A DNA stretch of 64,000 bases from Frondihabitans sp. PAMC 28766. Lineage in GTDB: Bacteria; Actinomycetota; Actinomycetes; Actinomycetales; Microbacteriaceae. The stretch is taken from contig NZ_CP014513.1 in the NCBI RefSeq assembly GCF_001577365.1, forward strand, positions 3,410,001 to 3,474,000, read 5' to 3'. A model generated the notes under the pieces. That model was given only the letters and a program-made list of their open reading frames with translations, made no database searches and was not told the origin of the DNA. Each line of letters begins with the position of its first letter. Positions within the stretch are counted from its first letter, which is position 1. Positions 25,702 through 36,366 of the stretch are shown piece after piece. Position numbers and translations under genes: made by a program.

Positions 25702-26645
25702 CCACGACGATCCGCACCCCCGCAGCCCGCCCGGCACGCGCGGCGCGCCCGCCCCGGGCCCCCAAGCGGCGCGGAGGCCGCCGCCAGTGGATCGCGTGGC
25801 TCTTCATCGCACCGTTCGGCGTCGTCTTCCTCGCCTTCCTGGTGGCCCCGCTCGTCTACGCCTTCGGCCTGAGCCTCTTCACGCAGAAGCTCGCGACCGG
25901 CAACGCGTTCGTCGGCCTCGCGAACTACGCGCAGGCGTTCACCGACCCGCTCTTCCTCGGCGGCGTGCTGTTCGTACTGCTGTTCTCGCTCGTCCTGATC
26001 CCCGTGCAGATGGTCGTCTCGCTGGCCGCGGCCCTCGTGCTCGACTCGCTCACGACGAAGCTGGCGAACTTCTCGCGCCTGATGATCTTCGTGCCGTACG
26101 CGGTGCCCGCGGTGATCGGCGCGCTCATGTGGGGCTTCCTCTACAGCCCTCAGTTCGGGCCGCTGACGCAGTTCTTCGCGCTCTTCCACCAGACGGCGCC
26201 CAACATCCTCGACAGCCACAACGTCTTCGGCGGCCTGATCAACGTCGTCAACTGGCAGTGGGCCGGCTACTACATGATCATCATCTACGCGGCTCTCCGC
26301 GGCATCGACTCGAGCATCTACGAGGCGGCCGAGATCGACGGTGCCAACGCGTGGCAGATCGCCGTGCGCGTGAAGGTGCCGATGGTGGCCTCCGCGCTCG
26401 TCCTGATCCTGGTGTTCGCCCTCATCGGCACGTTCCAGTTCTTCACCGAGCCGACCATTCTGACGCCGGCGTCGAACGGCGCGATCACCCCCTCGTACAC
26501 ACCGAACATCTACGCCTACACGCAGGCCTTCTCGTACACGCAGTTCAACTACGCGTCGGCTCTGTCGTTCGCCCTCGGGGCCGTCGTCTTCATCGCGGTC
26601 TACATCTTCCTCTTCGCCACGCGAAAGAAAGGCAGGATCCTCTGA
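25698..26645 (+). CDS. ABC transporter permease (carbohydrate, MalF/UgpA type)
   Basis: A 315-residue membrane permease with six hydrophobic segments after a basic N-terminus (PRAPKRRGGRRQWIAWLFIA). The EAA loop that contacts the ATPase reads IYEAAEIDGANAWQIAVRVK. Preceding text LMIFVPYAVPAVIGALMWGF is typical of CUT1 sugar permeases. Its ATG overlaps the stop of the binding-protein gene and its TGA overlaps the next ATG, so the three are one operon. It imports the sugar delivered by the lipoprotein. Confidence 0.95.
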   Translation: MTTTIRTPAARPARAARPPRAPKRRGGRRQWIAWLFIAPFGVVFLAFLVAPLVYAFGLSLFTQKLATGNAFVGLANYAQAFTDPLFLGGVLFVLLFSLVLIPVQMVVSLAAALVLDSLTTKLANFSRLMIFVPYAVPAVIGALMWGFLYSPQFGPLTQFFALFHQTAPNILDSHNVFGGLINVVNWQWAGYYMIIIYAALRGIDSSIYEAAEIDGANAWQIAVRVKVPMVASALVLILVFALIGTFQFFTEPTILTPASNGAITPSYTPNIYAYTQAFSYTQFNYASALSFALGAVVFIAVYIFLFATRKKGRIL

Positions 26646-27606
26646 TGTCCAGCTCGACAGCAAGCGTCCGCCGCCCCGTCGACAGCACCGCCGACGCGTC
26701 TGCCACGCCCACCCGCCGACGCATCAAGAGGTCGGCCTCCGGGGCCGTCGGCCGGGGCAGAGCCGCCACGTCATCGCCCACATCTTCCTGGTGATCCTGA
26801 TCGTGTACTTCCTGCTGCCGCTGTGGTGGCTGCTCGTCGCGAGCACTAAGAACTCGCACGGGCTGTTCTCGGGCACGGGTGGCGCGCTCTGGTTCGACAA
26901 GACGTTCGCGCTGTTCTCGAACATCTCGCAGCTGGCCACCTACGACAACGGCATCTACTTCCGGTGGCTCGCCAACTCGTTCCTCTATGCCCTGACAGGC
27001 GGGGTGGGCGCGACACTCCTGGCGGTGCTCGCGGGCTACGGCTTCGCCAAATTCAACTTCCGAGGGCGCAGGATCTCACTGGCGCTGCTCTTGGGGTCGG
27101 TCATGGTGCCGCTCACTGCGCTGGTGATCCCGACCTTCCTTCTGCTGGCGCAGGTGCACCTCATCAACACGACCTGGTCGGTGATCCTGCCCTCTCTGCT
27201 CAGCCCGTTCGGCGTGTACCTGATGCAGGTGTACGCGACCGATGCGGTGCCGACCGAGCTGCTCGACGCCGCGCGAGTCGACGGCGCCGGCGAGCTGCGC
27301 ACTTTCGTGCAGGTCGCTCTGCCGCTCTTGCGGCCGGCGGTCGTGACGGTGCTGCTGCTGTCGATCGTGGCGACGTGGAACAACTACTTCCTGCCGCTCA
27401 CCGTGCTGTCATCCGAGAAGCTCTACCCGGTCACGGTCGGCCTCGGGCAGTGGCAGAGCCTCGCCAACTCGAACGGAGCGACGCAGACGCCGCTCTTCCC
27501 GCTGATCGTCGCCGGGTCGCTGCTGTCGATCATCCCGCTCGTCGTCTCGTTCCTGCTGCTGCAGCGCTACTGGCAGGGCGGCCTGAGCGTCGGCAGCCTG
27601 AAGTAG
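26645..27606 (+). CDS. ABC transporter permease (carbohydrate, MalG/UgpE type), frameshifted near 26755-26770
   Basis: About 320 residues if repaired. The N-terminus MSSSTASVRRPVDSTADASA begins at the TGATG overlap with the first permease, and the body resumes in another frame as RHVIAHIFLVILIVYFLLPL. A single missing base near 26755-26770 explains the split. The body has six membrane segments and the EAA loop ELLDAARVDGAGELRTFVQV. It ends with the basic-free tail LQRYWQGGLSVGSLK typical of MalG-type permeases. It pairs with the preceding permease to form the channel. Confidence 0.9.
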
Positions 27607-27622
27607 CGAGAAGGCCGGTACC

Positions 27623-28414
27623 GTGGGCTCGATGAACGCGATCTCCGACTCGCCGCCCGGCGAGGGGTCGGCACCCGGCGGTGCCATCGACCGCAGCGGG
27701 CTGCGCGATCGGGTCTACTCGGTGCTGCTCGAGCTGATCCTCGACGGTGTCGTCTCGCCGGGTGAGCGCCTCACCATCGACGCGCTCGCCAAGCGGCTCC
27801 GCCTCTCCCCCACCCCGGTGCGCGAGGCCCTGGTGCAGCTCGAGCGCACCGGCCTCGTCACCCGCGAAGCGCTCAAGGGCTATCGCGTCGCCCCGCCGCT
27901 CGACCGGCAGCAGATCGAAGAACTCTTCGATGCGCGGCTCGTGCTCGAGACGAGTGCCGCCGAGCGCGCGTCGGCGCACACCCTCGAGCTGATGGACCCG
28001 CTCGTCCGAGCCGAAGACCAGCATGCGATCCTCGGCGACCGTGTGATCCGGGCGGCGGCCGTGGGCGACGTGCCGGTGGCCGTCTTCCGCGAGTACTTCG
28101 ACGCCGACTGGGCCTTCCACCGGGTCATCTTCGAGAACTGCGGCAATCGCTTTCTGCTCGACCTCTCGGAGAGCCTCAGCGCGCACGTGCACCGCATGCG
28201 CCAGGCCGTGCTGCGCAACCACAACGACGTCGCCGAGGCCTTGGTCGAGCACGGCCGCATCGTGTCGGCCTTCCGCTCGGGCGTGCCCGGAGCCGCGACC
28301 GAGGCCATGCGCGCGCACGTGCTGAACGTGCGATCGCGGGCCGTCGACGACGCGAGCGGAGACTCGGGCCACGACTCGGGCGGCGAGCCGGTGGTCGCCG
28401 GCTCGAGCCTTTAG
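27623..28414 (+). CDS. GntR-family (FadR/FCD) transcriptional regulator
   Basis: A 263-residue regulator starting GTG (or ATG nine bases later) with winged helix LRDRVYSVLLELILDGVVSP and LAKRLRLSPTPVREALVQLE, followed by an FCD domain with the ligand-binding acidic/histidine residues (FDADWAFHRVIFENCGNRFL). It follows the second sugar permease by 16 bp and so may be the last gene of the importer operon. The Ser/Gly-rich C-terminus is variable. It overlaps the convergent MFS gene by four bases at their stops. Confidence 0.9.
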   Translation: MGSMNAISDSPPGEGSAPGGAIDRSGLRDRVYSVLLELILDGVVSPGERLTIDALAKRLRLSPTPVREALVQLERTGLVTREALKGYRVAPPLDRQQIEELFDARLVLETSAAERASAHTLELMDPLVRAEDQHAILGDRVIRAAAVGDVPVAVFREYFDADWAFHRVIFENCGNRFLLDLSESLSAHVHRMRQAVLRNHNDVAEALVEHGRIVSAFRSGVPGAATEAMRAHVLNVRSRAVDDASGDSGHDSGGEPVVAGSSL

Positions 28415-29676
28415 TCGAGGGCGGGTTCGTCCTTCTCCTGCTCGACGACGGGGTTCGTCGCCAGCCGCCGACGCCCGGCCAGCACGGCGATGACGAAGGT
28501 GACGAACGCGGCCAGGCCACCGATCAGGATCGGCACGCGAGCGCCCGCGAGATCGGCCACGTACCCGAGCAGCGGCCCGCCGATCGGCGTCGTGCCGAGC
28601 TGCAGCACGGTCTGCACCGCGACCACCCGGCCCACCAGCTGCGGGTCGGCGCGCAGCTGCGCCAGGGTCGTGGTCGCCGTCATGTACGAGATCGAGGTGC
28701 CGCCCACGATCGCCGCGACGAGATAGCCAGCCGGGATGTTCGGCACGAAGGCCAGCCCCGTCAGGGCGATGCCGAAGGCGCCGGCGCTCAGCACGATGGT
28801 GCGCAGCGTGATCACCGATCGTCGGGCCACCAAGAGCGTGCCGACGAGGGCGCCGAGGCTGAACGACGAATACAGCAGCGTGTATTGGATGGCCGTGCCG
28901 TGCAGCCCCTTCTCGACGAAGAGCGGGAAGGTGACGTTGAAGTTGTAGCTGAGCAGCCCGATCACGAGCAGCATGCCGAACGACACCGCAAGCTCCGGGG
29001 TGCGCCAGATGTACTTCAGCCCGGCGCTCACCTGCCCGCTGCCCTTCTTCGACTTGATCGACGGATGCAACTCGGAGCCCCGCATGGCGATCAGCGAGAC
29101 GATCACCGCGATGTACGACGCCGCGTCGATCGTGAACGCCCACCCGAAGCCGAGCGTCGTGACGAGCACGCCGGCGATCGCCGGGCCGACGATGCGCGAC
29201 AGGTTGACCATCGAGCTGTAGAGCGCCACGGCGTTCGACACGACGTCGCGGTCGACCATCTCGCGCACGAACGAGCGTCTCGCCGGGTTGTCGGCCGCGA
29301 GCAGGCAGCCGCCCGCCGTCGCGATGACGTAGAAGCTGACGAGCGGGGTGTGCGGGATGAAGGCGAAGACCGCCAGCGCCACCGACTCGGCCATCTCGAG
29401 CGCCTGCGTCCAGTAGAGCAGCTTGCGCTTGTCGACCCGATCGGCGATCGACCCGGCCCAGATCGAGAACAGCAGGATCGGCCCGTACTGGCACGCGACC
29501 AGCCACCCCACCGCGATGCCGCTGCCCGTGCGATCGAGCACGAGCAGCGTCAGCGCGACGTTGGTGAGCCAGTTGCCGCTGTTCGAGATCAGCTGGCCGA
29601 TGAAGAACAGCCGGTAGTTGCGAGTGCGCAGCGAGACGAAGGTCCGAGAGAAGCCGCCTGCTGTCGCACTCGTCAC
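28411..29676 (-). CDS. MFS transporter (EntS/MFS_3-like efflux protein)
   Basis: A 421-residue major facilitator with about twelve membrane segments. FVSLRTRNYRLFFIGQLISN and the loop DRVDKRKLLYWTQALEMAES, plus the later DNPARRSFVREMVDRD, are typical of the MFS_3/enterobactin-exporter group. The GTG at 29676 is the start. Export of a siderophore or other small molecule is possible but unproven. It is convergent with the GntR regulator with overlapping stops. An AT-rich inverted repeat lies about 40 bp upstream. Confidence 0.9.
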   Translation of the reverse strand: MTSATAGGFSRTFVSLRTRNYRLFFIGQLISNSGNWLTNVALTLLVLDRTGSGIAVGWLVACQYGPILLFSIWAGSIADRVDKRKLLYWTQALEMAESVALAVFAFIPHTPLVSFYVIATAGGCLLAADNPARRSFVREMVDRDVVSNAVALYSSMVNLSRIVGPAIAGVLVTTLGFGWAFTIDAASYIAVIVSLIAMRGSELHPSIKSKKGSGQVSAGLKYIWRTPELAVSFGMLLVIGLLSYNFNVTFPLFVEKGLHGTAIQYTLLYSSFSLGALVGTLLVARRSVITLRTIVLSAGAFGIALTGLAFVPNIPAGYLVAAIVGGTSISYMTATTTLAQLRADPQLVGRVVAVQTVLQLGTTPIGGPLLGYVADLAGARVPILIGGLAAFVTFVIAVLAGRRRLATNPVVEQEKDEPALD

Positions 29677-29710
29677 CCGCAGTTACCGCCGTCCACTCGT
29701 CCCGCACCCG

Positions 29711-29741
29711 ATAGTTATTTAGCCATACTAACCACTTCGAT
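29711..29741. promoter_or_regulatory. AT-rich putative promoter/operator upstream of the MFS gene
   Basis: The segment contains GTTA-TTTAG-CCATA-CTAAC, with TTAG (29719-29722) mirrored by CTAA (29728-29731). It is markedly AT-rich for this genome and lies about 40 bp upstream of the MFS start. Confidence 0.35.
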
Positions 29742-29783
29742 ACGGGCGAGGTTCGCGCGCGACGCTTGTCGCACCGTGTGCCG

Positions 29784-31718
<1,935 letters not shown>

Positions 31719-31787
31719 TTACCGCATCCCTCGAAGAACCCGCCCAGAATCGCTCAGACCCTCTGAGTGAAATCAATGGAAAGTACT

Positions 31788-31800
31788 TGCCACATTGGCA
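31788..31800. promoter_or_regulatory. TGCCA-CAT-TGGCA inverted repeat
   Basis: This is an exact 5-bp inverted repeat with a 3-bp centre, located 36 bp upstream of the membrane protein gene whose operon partner is a winged-helix regulator. It is a candidate autoregulatory operator. Confidence 0.4.
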
Positions 31801-31836
31801 GGTCAATGAGAAGCTGGAGGCAACCGAAGGAGCGCC

Positions 31837-32268
31837 ATGACCAGTAACGCAGACCTCACGCCGACGACCGCCCAGCAAATGCTCGACGACGCCGACCGCA
31901 TCAGCAGACGCGCACACGACGCCGTCCGGTGGCCGTATGTGACCTTCTTGCTGGCACTCGGCACCTCGACATCCCTGGGCACACTCGGCATGGCGATGAC
32001 CGTCGGCGACGCCTTCGGCCTCACCTATGTCGGCACGCTCGCTGCTGTCTTCGGGTCTCTGATCTTCTTCCTGCTGACGACGCAGGGGCGCCTCGCGTTC
32101 GCCTGGAGTCGCCGATGGACGATCTACGTTGCCGCCTGGCTCGCCGCCTATGTCGGCGCGATCGCCGTGGTGTCGTTCGCCCACGGCTCGATCGTGCTGG
32201 CGAGCATCACGTCGGGCCTCGTCTTCGCGGTGACGTTCACAGCGGCCGCCCTCGAGGCGAAACGATGA
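31837..32268 (+). CDS. Four-helix hypothetical membrane protein
   Basis: A 143-residue protein with a soluble N-terminus (TAQQMLDDADRISRRAHDAV) and four hydrophobic segments (WPYVTFLLALGTSTSLGTLG, LTYVGTLAAVFGSLIFFLLT, WTIYVAAWLAAYVGAIAVVS and the last segment ending TFTAAALEAK). Its stop overlaps the ATG of the following winged-helix gene. This membrane-protein plus DNA-binding-protein pairing recurs in actinobacteria. No specific function is recognised. Confidence 0.75.
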   Translation: MTSNADLTPTTAQQMLDDADRISRRAHDAVRWPYVTFLLALGTSTSLGTLGMAMTVGDAFGLTYVGTLAAVFGSLIFFLLTTQGRLAFAWSRRWTIYVAAWLAAYVGAIAVVSFAHGSIVLASITSGLVFAVTFTAAALEAKR

Positions 32269-32576
32269 CGGCAACCGAACACGCTCACCCTCGGCATCGG
32301 CTTTCCGACGTCTTGCAGAACCCGATCCGATTCTCGATCGCGGCGGCCCTCGACCGGGCCGAGAGGCTGAGTTTCGCCGAGGTTCGCGACGCCGTCGAGA
32401 TCACCGACTCGGCTCTGAGCAAGCAGGTCGCGCTGCTCGAGGCGGCCGGCTACCTCGTCGTCAAGAAGGGCTTCGTCGGCAAGACGCCTCGCACCACGCT
32501 CGCGCTCAGCGCGGCGGGGCGCCGCGGGTGGAAGGCTCACCTCGCCGCTCTTCGCGACATCGCGGGGCAGCTCTAG
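32265..32576 (+). CDS. Winged-helix transcriptional regulator (MarR-like, HTH_27/DUF2087-type)
   Basis: A 103-residue DNA-binding protein: HRLSDVLQNPIRFSIAAALD, then LSFAEVRDAVEITDSALSKQ, VALLEAAGYLVVKKGFVGKT and RTTLALSAAGRRGWKAHLAA. This is a compact winged helix without an effector domain. The ATGA overlap couples it to the upstream membrane protein. Its last codon region overlaps the stop of the convergent epoxide hydrolase by four bases. It probably regulates its own operon. Confidence 0.87.
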   Translation: MTATEHAHPRHRLSDVLQNPIRFSIAAALDRAERLSFAEVRDAVEITDSALSKQVALLEAAGYLVVKKGFVGKTPRTTLALSAAGRRGWKAHLAALRDIAGQL

Positions 32577-33727
32577 CGCAGGCTCCTGAGCCCCGCCCGG
32601 ATCTCATCGACGAGGATGTCGGGCTGCTCGAGGGCAGCGAAGTGCCCGCCCCGGGCAGCCTCGCCGTAGTGGATCAGGTTCGTGTAGGTGTCCTCGATCC
32701 AACTTCGCGGCAGGCGCGGGATGTCACGAGGGAAGACGGTCACTGCGACCGGCAGCGTGAGCGTGGGCCCGGCGAGGCTGCCCGAACTGTTCTCCCAGTA
32801 GATGCGGCCGGACGACGCGGCGCTGTTGGTGAACCAGTAGAGCGAGATCGCGTCGAGCATGTCGTCGATACTGAGGGCGTCTTCGGCGAGGCCGTCGTTG
32901 TCCGTCTTCGATTGGAACTTCTCGTAGATCCAGGCCGCCTGCCCCGCCGGAGAGTCGGCGAGAGCGAACCCGACGGTCTCGGGCTTCGTCGCCTGGAGGT
33001 GGTTCGACCCGCCGAGATAGCCCGTGTAGAGGGCGACGGTGTCGACGGCACCCTGCTCTTCGGCGGAAAGCGTCTCGGGGATCGGCGCGGGGAACGCGTA
33101 CTGCGTGTTCAGGTGGACCCCGAGCAGACCTTCGGGCCGCATGGCTCCGAGGGCAGTCGTCACGACCGCACCCCAGTCGCCGCCCTGGGCCGCCCACTTC
33201 TCGTAGCCGAGACGCGCCATGAGCTCTGCCCAGGCACTCGCGATCCGCGACACCGTCCACCCCGTCTCGGCCGGCTTGCCCGAGAACCCGAACCCCGGCA
33301 GCGACGGGATGACGACGTCGAACGAGTCCGCGGCGTCTCCCCCGAACGCCTCGGGGTCGGTCAGCGGGCCGATCAGTTTCACGAACTCGACGATCGAGCC
33401 AGGCCAGCCGTGCGTCAGGATCAGGGGCATCGCGTTCGCATTCGTCGACCGGACGTGGAGGAAGTGGATGTCGAGCCCGTCGATCTCCGTGACGAACTGC
33501 GGGAAGCCGTTGAGTTCGCGCTCGAAGCGGCGCCACTCGTAGTCGTGCTGCCAGTACTCGACCAAGCTCTTGGCGTTCTCCAGACGGACACCCTGCGACC
33601 AATCCGCGACGGTCTCGGCATTCGGCCAGCGGGTTCGATCCAGCCGCTGCTCGAGGTCGTCGATCTCGGAATCCGGGATCGCGACGGTGAAGGGGCGGAT
33701 GAGGGGTGACGGATTCGATGCGGTCAT
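32573..33727 (-). CDS. Epoxide hydrolase (EHN-domain alpha/beta hydrolase)
   Basis: A 384-residue epoxide hydrolase. The N-terminal EHN domain (IDDLEQRLDRTRWPNAETVA) precedes the alpha/beta core with the oxyanion motif HGWPGSIVEFVKL, nucleophilic aspartate in AAQGGDWGAVV and catalytic histidine in RGGHFAALEQP. It opens epoxides to diols through an alkyl-enzyme ester. The start MTASNPSPL (33727) follows GAGGAGAACCACGTC; a longer frame would begin inside the operator array. It is divergent from a TetR regulator, with three palindromic operators between them. Confidence 0.94.
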   Translation of the reverse strand: MTASNPSPLIRPFTVAIPDSEIDDLEQRLDRTRWPNAETVADWSQGVRLENAKSLVEYWQHDYEWRRFERELNGFPQFVTEIDGLDIHFLHVRSTNANAMPLILTHGWPGSIVEFVKLIGPLTDPEAFGGDAADSFDVVIPSLPGFGFSGKPAETGWTVSRIASAWAELMARLGYEKWAAQGGDWGAVVTTALGAMRPEGLLGVHLNTQYAFPAPIPETLSAEEQGAVDTVALYTGYLGGSNHLQATKPETVGFALADSPAGQAAWIYEKFQSKTDNDGLAEDALSIDDMLDAISLYWFTNSAASSGRIYWENSSGSLAGPTLTLPVAVTVFPRDIPRLPRSWIEDTYTNLIHYGEAARGGHFAALEQPDILVDEIRAGLRSLR

Positions 33728-33766
33728 GACGTGGTTCTCCTCGCTGGTTGTGAGTGCGACAGGCCG

Positions 33767-33829
33767 TTGCACACGGGTGTGCAATGCACACCGGTGTGCA
33801 ATCTACGCGCATTGCACACCGATGTGCAA
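33767..33829. promoter_or_regulatory. Three tandem palindromic TetR operators
   Basis: Site 1 TTGCACACGGGTGTGCAA (33767-33784), site 2 TGCACACCGGTGTGCA (33785-33800, perfect) and site 3 TTGCACACCGATGTGCAA (33812-33829). They fill the spacer between the epoxide hydrolase and the TetR gene; site 3 ends 11 bp before the regulator ATG. Confidence 0.88.
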
Positions 33830-33839
33830 CGATGGGGCG

Positions 33840-34409
33840 ATGAACGAGACCCGCGAGCGCATCCTCGACGTCGCCCTGGAGGTGCTGGGTCAGGATCCGG
33901 ATGCCGCCATGAGCGACGTCGCCACGGCTGCCGGCGTCGTCCGTCGCACCGTCTACGGCCACTTCCCCAACCGGCGAGACCTGGTGCGTACCCTCACGGA
34001 ACGGGCCGTGGCCGAGATCACCGATGTGCTCACCGAGGTCACGGCGTCCGACGAGAGAGCCGACGCGATGTGGGTGGATTTCGTCGCCCGGCTGTGGCCA
34101 CTGGCGCACCGCTACCGCGTGGTCGTGGCGCTGCGGCGAGGCGAGTACGGGGCCGAGATCCACGCCCTCCTGAGGCCCGTCGACGACATCCTGGCGGATC
34201 TCGTGCAGCGCGGACAGGATGCCGGGGTGTTCGGTCGTCACCTGCCCGCCGGCATCCTGAGTCAGCTGGCCTACGCCACCGTCTTCACGATCGCCGACAG
34301 CCATCACTCGAACGGCGCCCTCGACGCCTGCGCGGCGACGATCACCAGCCTCCTGCTGCTGGGTGTGCCCGAAGCGCGCGCCGAAGGTCTCGCAGACGCC
34401 GGGGCTTGA
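33840..34409 (+). CDS. TetR-family transcriptional regulator of the epoxide hydrolase
   Basis: A 189-residue TetR protein with N-terminal helix-turn-helix (ETRERILDVALEVLGQDPDA and ATAAGVVRRTVYGHFPNRRD) and a helical effector domain. The ATG at 33840 is taken because the upstream frame runs through the operators. Divergent placement with three 16-18 bp palindromes implies it represses both itself and the epoxide hydrolase, with an epoxide or related hydrophobic ligand as inducer (inference). Confidence 0.92.
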   Translation: MNETRERILDVALEVLGQDPDAAMSDVATAAGVVRRTVYGHFPNRRDLVRTLTERAVAEITDVLTEVTASDERADAMWVDFVARLWPLAHRYRVVVALRRGEYGAEIHALLRPVDDILADLVQRGQDAGVFGRHLPAGILSQLAYATVFTIADSHHSNGALDACAATITSLLLLGVPEARAEGLADAGA

Positions 34410-34433
34410 CTGACGCCCTCGTTCGGGCTGGGC

Positions 34434-35281
34434 TCAGCGCCGGGTCGCCGTCGCCGACCACGACGCGAGGAGCCGCAAGCTGTCCGCCGACGCAGTGCCC
34501 GCCTCGGCGGTGAGCACCATGAGCCGCTGCCCGTCGTCGCCGGAGTCGCCCCACATGTCGCAGTCGAGCGTGAGGTCGCCGACGACCGGGTGGTGGTAGC
34601 GCTTCGTGCCGTACGTCGCCGTGGAGGTCGCGTGAGATGCCCACCAACCCGCGAAGTCGTCGTCCCTCGCGCTGAGGTCGTCGACAAGAGCGGTCAGCCG
34701 GGGGTCGTCTCCGAAACGCGAGCTCTCGGTGCGCAGCGCGGCGACACAGCTCTCGGCGTCGTGTCGCCAGTCCCGGTGGAGCGCACGCATGACGGGGTTC
34801 GTGAAGAGCAGTCGCACGTAGTTGCGATCATCGATCGGCAGGGCGTCGAAGTCGACGAACAGCGACGTCGCGCCGATGTTCCAGGCGAGGATGTCCATCC
34901 GCCGCCCCAGCACCATGGCGGGAGTCTCGGTGAGCTGGTCGAGAAGGCGCTGCATCGCCGGGCGCGGCCGTTGAGACGGCCGGTGCGGGGGTGTGCCGAC
35001 GGTCGTGCCCGAGACCTCCGCGAGGTACCGGCGATCGTCGGCCGTCAGCCGGAGAGCGTCAGCGAGGGCTGCCAGCACGCCCGCGGAGGCGGTGACCCGG
35101 CCCTGCTCGAGACGGGTGAGGTAGTCGACGCTGATCGCTGCGAGCCGAGCGAGCTCTTCGCGCCGAAGGCCCGGCACGCGCCGGATCGAGCCGGTCTCGT
35201 CGACTCCGACGTCGCCGGGCTGCAGCGCGCCGCGGCGAGCGCGGAGGAACTCCCCACCCGAACCGAGGCCGCCGTCTTCAT
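34434..35281 (-). CDS. XRE/MmyB-like transcriptional regulator, frameshifted near 35275
   Basis: About 282 residues if repaired. The protein has an N-terminal helix-turn-helix (VPGLRREELARLAAISVDYL and TRLEQGRVTASAGVLAALAD) and a C-terminal MmyB-like ligand-binding domain (DILAWNIGATSLFVDFDALP, and so on). The frame open upstream reads GEFLRARRGALQPGDVGV but has no start. Adding one base at 35275-35277 restores MKDGGLGSGGEFLRARRG from an ATG at 35281. Without it, only a GTG-started, shortened protein from 35177 would be made. It is divergent from an SDR gene, the typical target arrangement for this family. Confidence 0.82.
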
Positions 35282-35404
35282 ACGGCCATTCTCGTCTCGA
35301 CGGCGCCGTCGAGGGAGGGACGGATCACTCCCAGGCTCGAACCCTGCTCTTCTCGTCTTTCTCCAGGGCGTCGATGCTGGGGCCACCGAACGGAAGGAGT
35401 GCCC

Positions 35405-36151
35405 ATGCAGCATCACCAGAGAACAGCAGTCGTCACCGGAGGCTCACGAGGCATCGGGCGTGAGATCGCCCTCCGCTTGGCGTCCGCAGGAGCCGACGTG
35501 GTCGTCGGCCACGCAGGCTCGCCCACCGCAGCGGCCGAGACCGTCGACCGGATCGTCGCCGCCGGAGGGCACGCGATCGCCGTGCGCGCCGACGTGGCCG
35601 ACGACTCCGCGGTCCGGGCGATGTTCGACGCCGCCGAACACGAGTTCGGAGACATCGACGTCGTGGTGAACGCCGCCGGGGTCAGCTCGCTCACGAGCCT
35701 GGCCGACCTGGATCTCGACGAGCTCGACGCGATCCTGCGGACGAACGTGCGCGGGGCGCTCGTCGTCGGCCAGCACGCCGTTCGAACCCTCCGGCCCGGC
35801 GGGGCCCTGGTGACCATCGCCAGCTCGGCCACCCGGTTGCAGGAGCCGGGCAACATCGCCTACATCGCGTCGAAGGGAGCTGTCGAAGCGATCACCCTGG
35901 CTCTGGCCCGAGAGCTCGCCGGTCGCGACGTGACGGTCAACGCCGTCTCGCCCGGGCCGGTCCGCACCGAGATGCTCGAGAACTATCTCGGCGGCAGCGG
36001 CGGCGAGCAGCTAGCCGCATCGCTCGCCGCTCGCTCACCCCTCGGGCGCATCGGCGAGCCGAGCGACATCGCCGACGTCGTGGTCTTCCTCGCGACCTCG
36101 GGCCGGTGGGTGAACGGCCAGGTCGTCCACGTCAATGGGGGTGCTGCCTGA
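35405..36151 (+). CDS. Short-chain dehydrogenase/reductase
   Basis: A 248-residue classical SDR: VVTGGSRGIGREIALRLASA, NAAGVSS, catalytic serine in VTIASSATRL, YIASKGAVEA with Tyr-x-x-x-Lys, and the closing WVNGQVVHVNGGAA. The ATG at 35405 is chosen because AAGGAG lies seven bases upstream (35393); a GTG six bases earlier is less likely. It is divergent from an XRE/MmyB-like regulator that probably controls it. The substrate is unknown. Confidence 0.93.
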   Translation: MQHHQRTAVVTGGSRGIGREIALRLASAGADVVVGHAGSPTAAAETVDRIVAAGGHAIAVRADVADDSAVRAMFDAAEHEFGDIDVVVNAAGVSSLTSLADLDLDELDAILRTNVRGALVVGQHAVRTLRPGGALVTIASSATRLQEPGNIAYIASKGAVEAITLALARELAGRDVTVNAVSPGPVRTEMLENYLGGSGGEQLAASLAARSPLGRIGEPSDIADVVVFLATSGRWVNGQVVHVNGGAA

Positions 36152-36366
36152 CGCGGGTCGAGCTTCTGTATTGCCGTAGCCGCTCCGCGGGGCCGGGTAA
36201 ATGGCCGGCGCGATCTATCCTGCGCTGGCCCTCTCGCCGTGGTCCGAGGGCTGAACTTCTTTGCCCCGAGACCGGCCGGAGCCGCGCGCAGAATCTCAGT
36301 CGCGCGATGTACCGCTACCGGCCGTTCGTCTGGCACGATCTGAGGAAGCGTCTTGATGGGGGAAGT

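Noticed and set aside
27530..29707. A 725-codon minus-strand frame overlapping the GntR and MFS genes
   Set aside because: It crosses two well-supported genes on opposite strands and reads as low-complexity Arg-rich sequence, so it is a codon-bias artefact.
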